Source: Silene latifolia (taxonomy: Eukaryota; Streptophyta; Magnoliopsida; Caryophyllales; Caryophyllaceae). Taken from it: a stretch of 64,000 nt of DNA. The stretch is taken from positions 312,872,238 to 312,936,237 of the forward strand of contig NC_133537.1 in NCBI RefSeq assembly GCF_048544455.1. The letters are read 5' to 3'. Positions 58,286 through 64,000 of this stretch are shown in pieces (within the stretch, counting starts at the first letter, position 1; the number at the start of each line of letters is the position of its first letter). A program made the translations under genes and the position numbers. The notes beneath the pieces are model-generated. The model saw nothing but the letters and a program-made list of their open reading frames with translations, had not been told where the DNA came from and did no database searches.

Positions 58286-59719
58286 ATGCAAAGAGATGCC
58301 TTTTTTGAGTTGATGAAACGTCGTATGAAACCCACTAGGTGCATCGACACGACCATCCTTGATGACCTGAAGATAGAGGTGGATGTGAGACATATCTTTG
58401 AGACCTTGGGTTTGACGGGGTTGTATCATCTTAGAAAGCACTCTTACTCTTTCTTAACGTTGGAGTTTATGAGCTCCTTTGCTTATGATGCAGCAGCAAA
58501 GACCGTAGAGTTTTGTCTTATGAACACCAGCTTTCTCCTGACCATGGACCAGTTTGCTTCTCACCTTAGACTTGACCGACCTGAGAAAGGATTTCTAAGA
58601 GATATCCCGACTGAGTGTAGGGTTAGCAGCTACATGCCCTGTTTCACTGGTAGGCCTGCTCCTACTTTGAGTAACATGTTGATTAATGATGTTCAACATG
58701 TCACTCTGAAGATCTTCCTCCGAGCTTTGACTTGTCTGCTTTATGATAAGACAGATGTGAGTAAGCTAAACTCGCATGAAGTTAGGTTGTTGGTCACCTA
58801 CCTGCACCCCACCCTAGTGCAGCGAGTCTCCTTTAGTGCCCCGGCCATAGTTTGTGCTAGTTTGCCCTTGATGGCCACCTCTTCGACCCGGTACTTGAGT
58901 TGTGGTGCCATTGCCACCCGTTTAGCCGAGAGATTGACTAGCTTTGAGGCCACTCCGGCTCTCAAACCTATGATCCCAGTTGTGCCCACCATGGATAGAG
59001 CTTATTTCATCGACCAGAAATGGTTGAGGACTTTGGAGGGTGGTGGATTACCTTGGAGGGTGTGGGGTATAAGTTGGATGAAAGTGCCTCACCCGGAGCA
59101 GCTTCATGTGGCTGAACCTTTGACTGCGGTGGTGGTTACATCGGACTCGGATGACGATGAGGCTGCCCCTGCCCGACAGTACTACCTGATAGATGAGGGT
59201 ATTTTAGAGGTGATGCCGGAACCGACCAAGGGAGACTAGGCTAGACCTAAGAACCAGGTACCTAGGGCGGGGAAAGGTCCCAGACGGGTGAGAGAGAGGG
59301 TTGGTGAGACTCAACCAGTGCAGCCCATGCCTCCACAAAGCACCAGTATCCCAGCCCACCGTTCCTCCTTTAGCCCCAAGATGCAGGTGAGTGAGCTCAC
59401 AGAGAGGGTGTCGAACACCTTGGTGCTCCATAACCTTCAAGAGATGGCATACATGCAGGGCATTGAGACCAACCTAGCCCAACCAGTTTGGTGGCAAGGT
59501 GTCGGGAATGATAGTGGAGTTTTTCCATCTTATGGAGTGGATCCGGCCACGTGGAGAGTCCCGGAGAGCTATCCTTATGGGTGTCTGGCGCCATGGAGAT
59601 CAGGAGGTGACTCAGATACAGGGGCTACCATAAGAGGAGGCACATCTAGAGCCGACACATTTGGTGGAGGAGGAGGAGATGAGGAGATGCTAGAGGATCG
59701 AGGTAGTGACCTCGAGTGA
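58286..59719 (+). pseudogene. Element D ORF: ATHILA-type accessory protein
   Basis: ATG 58286 opens a 317-codon frame with FELMKRRMKPTRCIDTTILD, YSFLTLEFMSSFAYDAAAKT and VRLLVTYLHPTLVQRVSFSA, the ATHILA ORF pattern also seen in elements A and C. It stops at TAG 59237-59239, then continues in the same frame (ARPKNQVPRAGKGPRRVRER...) to TGA at 59717-59719 with a Gly/Glu-rich end. Upstream, 58146 opens MLKHMARAAAVTRQSKRLRA in another frame, a basic N-terminus like those of the other ATHILA ORFs, so one more frameshift is likely. The function is not established. Confidence 0.78.
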
Positions 59720-59936
59720 TTGCTTCTTGTTGTTGTCTCGTAGACTTGTGATATTTGTTTTTTTTCGTTTCTTCATACATTGGATTTATTTTCGGATTGT
59801 AACTGGCCATAAGGCCGTATTTACGTCGGATTGTTTGGACTCGTAGTGCATGTGAATGATGTTGGGGTGAAACCCAGGAGTTTGGCTATGATTTCTTCAC
59901 TCTTGGTTGGCGTTGGAGGGTGACCTGACCAGTGGA

Positions 59937-60066
59937 TACTCGATCGAGTGCCTTCTACTCGATCAAGTACCTGCTGGGTGTGACCTAGGCAGTGTACTGA
60001 CCTCTCGGTACTCGATCGAGTAGCCTATAACGGGCTCGATCGAGTGCCTTCAACTCGATCGAGTAC
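59937..60066. repeat. ACTCGATCGAGT motif cluster downstream of the element D ORF
   Basis: Units ATACTCGATCGAGTGCC, CTACTCGATCAAGTACC, GTACTCGATCGAGTAGC, GGCTCGATCGAGTGCC and CAACTCGATCGAGTACC, five in 130 bp. Confidence 0.9.
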
Positions 60067-60538
60067 CCCCCTGATTATCATATACCCCGTTCTTTTGGAC
60101 TTGTGAGAGGAATTGGGTCCTCATATCTTGTGCCGTGTTTAGTAATCATGCTTCTATATTTTATTACATTACATGTGTTATCAAGGGGGTTATGTTAATG
60201 TCGTGAGATGCCATGTTTCTCGTTAATTGCTAGTATTTCTAAACGGTGGTTAAGTTATACCGTCATAAATGATAATTTTGAACTCGATATATGTTGCGTT
60301 GTCATGTTACAAAACAAGTATGCAAATTTTCACGCCATTTGGTTGATGCCGCTGCGTTTCATGAACTCGTTTTTCGTTTGTTTTCCCGAAGTATATGCAC
60401 AAGTATACATATTATCTAAGTAATGTCAATGAGGTACTATGATAGTTGTTGGTCTCAACGTATGTTAAAATTGTTTCGTAATGTCAAGATTGTGTAGAGT
60501 TATGATTTCGTGTAATATTTGTAACTCGTCTTGAAGGT

Positions 60539-60576
60539 GAACTTCGTGGACGAAGTTCCTTTTAAGAGGGGAAGAG
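60539..60576 (+). promoter_or_regulatory. Internal second stem-loop plus polypurine tract in element D
   Basis: GAACTTCG-TGGA-CGAAGTTC is a perfect 8-bp hairpin, followed by TTTTAAGAGGGGAAGAG. It duplicates the true 3' module at 61227-61264 and may mark the 3' end of an older LTR copy. Confidence 0.65.
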
Positions 60577-61226
60577 TAATGTCGCATGAGGAAAAAATGA
60601 CAAATTATGACAAAAATATCCTATTTTGAGTAGATTGTTTGTAAAGTTCACCATATTGTTGTACTCCATTTTGTGTTGCTTAACCATTTGGTTTGCGTAA
60701 AGTTTAAACTTTGAACTTTTGGGTGAAGGTAATGCTCGTAGTTGCGATGTTAAGTGGAATTTGTTAAGTAATTTGAATTGTTACATTGCTGAGTAATATA
60801 AATGTTGTAGAAATGATTTAAAGGAATGTTAATCTATTATTGTGTAAGTGACGGATATTTTACTATACTTTGGTGATTAGTAATTAATTTTTGTTGGTGA
60901 TTAATTGTTCGATGAGTAAATGGAATAGTTGTGCTAGATGAGTATGATACGTATGGTGTACAAAGTGGTGCAGTGTTAAAATTCGGATAGTAAGGTAGAG
61001 GTAATAGTTGTGATAGTATGTCCTTTCGTGTGTGGTACGTGGTTGATGATTCGGTAGGAAGTTGTATCTGATGATCATGTTTGCAGAGGTAGATGATGAT
61101 GATGAGTAGTAGGCGTAAACAGATGGGTGGTATAAGGGAATGGTTGTGTTTATTCTTGTCGGGATGGGTTGTCGTCAAGTTACCTTAGTTCTTTGTACAC
61201 CTTGAGTTTTGGGGGGATAACGAGTT

Positions 61227-61264
61227 GAACTTCGGGGACGAAGGTCTTTTTAAGGGGGGAAGAC
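61227..61264 (+). promoter_or_regulatory. Stem-loop and polypurine tract of element D
   Basis: GAACTTCG-GGGA-CGAAGGTC (one mismatch) followed by TTTTTAAGGGGGGAAGAC directly before the 3' LTR. This arrangement is familiar from Tekay/Del-type chromoviruses. Confidence 0.75.
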
Positions 61265-62559
61265 TGTAATACCCGTCTTGTTAGAGACCCGTTGACCGTC
61301 GTTGACTGACCTTAAACACTTATCTAGACCTTTGGAAGCGTTACGAGTTAACCTTGTGACATAGTAACCCTTTGAGTTTAGGAAGCTCGATCTAGAGGAG
61401 GCTACTCGATCGAGTAGCTCAGTGACTCGATCGAGTAGAGGCCACTCGATCGAGTAACTGGAGTTCAGCGGTAAAACGTAAATCGTGGAATCGTGAAATC
61501 AAAATCATTTCTTTTCTTTTCTCTTAAACCTAACTGCCGTCACATCTCTATCCTTCACCCATATTCATCATTTTTGGAGGCCTTGTGAGTTGAGACACCG
61601 TGGGGATGGGAAGCATGAGTCGGGTAGCGGTCTTGTCGCCGGAATGCTATGTATAGGTATGACATCATCATCATCACTATCGTCTTTTTTAGTTCTGATT
61701 ATGGTTATGGTAGTAGTAATAGAATTGTCGTGCTGTTTGTGATAGGTGGTTATGGTGGTGCTTGTCGTCTTATAGTCGTATGCGGTATTGCTGCGGATTG
61801 CTAAAGGTAGGTTTTCCTACTCAGTAATGTTGGTTGTTTAGTATGTTGTTGTAGTGTCTGTTTGGTTTGGTATTGTGATTGGTAGTGTGGTTTTGTTATA
61901 GTTGGTGGTTGTATGTTGTCTCTGGTTCGCGAGGTGCGTCTTCGACTGAGTGGAGTCACTTGCGGGAGTGGCTTCACGCCCTTGATTCGCCCTTATGGTT
62001 CCCGTCTTAAGGGGAATGTGTACATTAAGGAACATGGGTTTAGGCTCGGTATTGATGAGCGGGGCTTAGGTGGGGATGGCTGCGGTCCCCCACTGGCGGT
62101 GAGGATTACTGGTTGCGGCCGTAATCTGGCAGGACTGAACCTTTGGGCAGTCAGAAGAGTATTGTACGTTGATTGGAGGAGGTGTTGGGTGTATGTTTGT
62201 TTTATTTGGTATTGTGTGTTCCTTTTGTTACTGACCTTGTGTGGTGTTGTTTGTGTTTTCTTTTTGTGTTGTGCCTGCCGTGATCCATTATGGTGACCAG
62301 CCGGTCTTAACAAGTTGGTTTATGGAGCTTAGCTGGGTGCGTTAGAGGGACGATTCTACCACGAGTCATGGCTGAGATAGTTTCACGTAGTTGATAGATG
62401 TCACAATTATATCCTTTATTTTGTCGAGTAACTTGTAATAAATGTAATTGTACTTTTATTGACGTTTGATATTTACTATCCCTCGGGTAACCAAGGTTGT
62501 AACGCCCTTATCTGCTGGGAATGTCTTGTTAAGGCTCCTTGGTAGATGGGGGTGTTACA
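61265..62559 (+). repeat. 3' LTR of element D
   Basis: 1295 bp, from TGTAATACCC to GTGTTACA. It ends inside the integrase gene of element C, which resumes at 62560. Confidence 0.92.
61384..61459. repeat. ACTCGATCGAGT motif cluster, 3' LTR of element D
   Basis: Three perfect palindromic units: CTACTCGATCGAGTAG, GACTCGATCGAGTAG and CCACTCGATCGAGTAA, 119-195 bp into the LTR. Confidence 0.9.
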
Positions 62560-64000
62560 GGCATGCCTCTAGGATATATTTAGTCACCCACTACGGTTTA
62601 CACCGACTGTAAAGACCATCAGCACATTCCTTAAACAGGTAAGGATTATCCCAGAAGTACTGCTTCACGTCATGAAGGAACCTCTTTCTCCGCTGATATA
62701 AAAAGTCAGGAGGTAATAAATTACCTACAATAAAATTAGCATAATAAGCATACCAAGGAGTTTCAGCAATAGAAATAGCCATCAAAATATCATCAGGGAA
62801 ATAGTCATCAATAGGTAAAGAATCTCCCCCCTTTTGCAATGGTAGACGCGATAAATGATCACCTACCAAATTCTCAGCGCCTTTCTTGTCCTTAATCTCC
62901 AAATCAAACTCCTGAAAAAGGAGTATCCATCACAATAATCTTGGCTTGTCTCTTTCTTAGAAAATAGGTACCTCAACACTGCATGGTCAGAAAATACAGT
63001 AACTTTCGAACCTAATAAATAAGACCTAAATTTCTCCAGGGTGTATACCACAACTAATAGTTCCTTCTCTGTAGTTGCATATTTCATTTGAGCCTCATCC
63101 AGAGTTCAGCTCGCATAGTAAATAACACTCAAAGTTTTGTGTTTCCGCTGGCCTAACATCGCGCCAACTGCATAATCACTGCATCACACATGATCTCAAA
63201 AAGTAGCTCCCAGTATGGAGGCTGAATGATCGGTGTTGTAATCAAGGCCTGCTTCAACCTGTTAAAAGCAGTAAGACAATCATCGGTAAAATTAAATGGG
63301 GCATCCTTAAGCAACAATTGTGTAAGTGGTTTAGCAATTTTAGAAAAGTCTTTAATAAACCGGCGATAAAAGCCAGCGTGACCAAGGAAACTCCTAAATC
63401 CTTTAACATTAACAGGAGGAGGCAATTGCTCAATCACTTGTACCTTTACTTTATCAACCTGGATACCCTTATCGGATACTAAGTGCCCAAGGACAATGCC
63501 CTCGTTAACCATGAAATGGCACTTCTCCCAATTCAGAACTAAATTAACCTCGATACACCGCTGCAAAACTTTCTCGAGGTTAGTCAAACAATCATCAAAA
63601 TCATTACCATATACGCTGAACTCATCTATAAATACCTCCATAATTGACTCTATATACTCAGAAAATATCCCCATCATGCACCTCTGAAAGGTAGCTGGGG
63701 CATTACACAATCCAAATGGCATTTTACGATAAGCAAATACACCATGCGGGCAAGTAAAAGTAGTCTTTTCCTGATCGTCAGGATGGATTGGGATTTAAAA
63801 GAAACCTGAATATCCATCTAAATAGCAGAAAAATTTATGTGAGGCAAATGTCTTTACCATCTGATCAATAAAAGGAAGGGGGAAGTGATATTTCTTTGTG
63901 GCGGCACTTAACTGTCTATAATCAATGGACATCCGCCAACCCGTTACTACTCTACTTGGTATTAATTCATTTTTCTCATTTTTCACCATTGTAGTCCCTC
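62560..64000 (-). pseudogene. Element C reverse transcriptase, RNase H and start of integrase, cut by the window end
   Basis: On the minus strand, RT has WRMSIDYRQLSAATKKYHFP, CYLDGYSG and MPFGLCNAPATFQRCM. The catalytic box reads VFIDEF, so the second Asp of the DD pair is Glu. A stop falls after CYLDGYSGFF (63795). RNase H follows in broken frames (KYATTEKELLVVVYTLEKF, VGDHLSRLPLQ), then integrase N-terminal sequence (FLHDVKQYFWDNPYLFKECA) with a stop at 62591 and continuation to the insertion point. The copy is inactive. The region beyond 64000 should hold protease and gag. Confidence 0.9.

Larger units (their letters stand above)
49001..62559 (+). mobile_element. Large non-autonomous LTR element (element D) inserted in element C integrase
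   Basis: LTRs 49001-50487 and 61265-62559 end GTGTTACA. The right LTR begins TGTAATACCC, the left TATAATACCT (terminal G mutated). The PBS is tRNA-Met type, and a stem-loop plus PPT precedes the right LTR; both resemble chromovirus (Tekay/Del) elements. The interior has no gag, RT or integrase, only an ATHILA-type ORF (58286-59719) and a nested TIR transposon. Flanking 5-mers (TGAAT, GCATG) do not form a target duplication, so deletion or recombination at an end is possible. Confidence 0.82.

Overview
This is a plant nuclear window. It contains intron-rich genes, a Qc-SNARE of the plant-specific SYP5 type, and a large load of plant LTR retrotransposons and MITEs. I saw no bacterial operon, rRNA, organellar or CRISPR sequence. 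A Retand-like element (Tat lineage with an amplified tandem repeat and an antisense ORF) recalls the family described from Silene, so Caryophyllaceae/Caryophyllales is my best guess for the host. That placement is an inference, not proof.

Layout. Positions 1-11111 hold two convergent host genes. The first is the 3' five exons of a SYP51/52-like syntaxin (+ strand), with a hAT MITE in its long first visible intron. The second is a complete four-exon VWA-domain protein (- strand, 538 aa). From 11704 to 26181 lies a complete but decayed Athila-like Ty3/gypsy element on the - strand (TSD ACTAG). A non-autonomous CACTA transposon (12747-14510, TSD AGG) has landed beside the TATA box of its 3' LTR. 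Positions 26182-33593 are AT-rich intergenic DNA with a LINE fragment, two Stowaway MITEs, one Tourist/Harbinger MITE and GGGTC-rich repeats. From 33594 to the window end lies a second Athila-like element on the - strand, broken up by later insertions. A Retand-like non-autonomous element (34536-42749, TSD GTTTT) sits in its 3' LTR. A 5'-truncated LINE (46953-47570, 15-bp TSD) sits between ORF3 and integrase. A 13.6-kb LTR element (49001-62559) sits inside its integrase gene. That last insert carries only an ATHILA-type ORF, and its own interior is interrupted by a 5.3-kb TIR transposon (51061-56315) with a 122-bp minisatellite, two tRNA-like cloverleaf sequences and a captured exon.

How it fits together. 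The two Athila-like elements show the order gag-PR-RT-RH-IN-ORF3 (the second one only from RT onward), all disabled by stops and frameshifts. The Retand-like element encodes only gag and protease. On the opposite strand it carries an accessory ORF with its own TATA box.

The most unusual signal is shared by three of the LTR elements. Each has its own short self-complementary motif, in clusters: TGCGCA-based in the first Athila, AGTCGATCGACT in the second, ACTCGATCGAGT in the 49-62.6 kb element. The clusters recur in the U3 side of the LTR and again just upstream of the third ORF. The motif differs between elements but the placement is the same, which suggests a repeated cis-acting site rather than chance.
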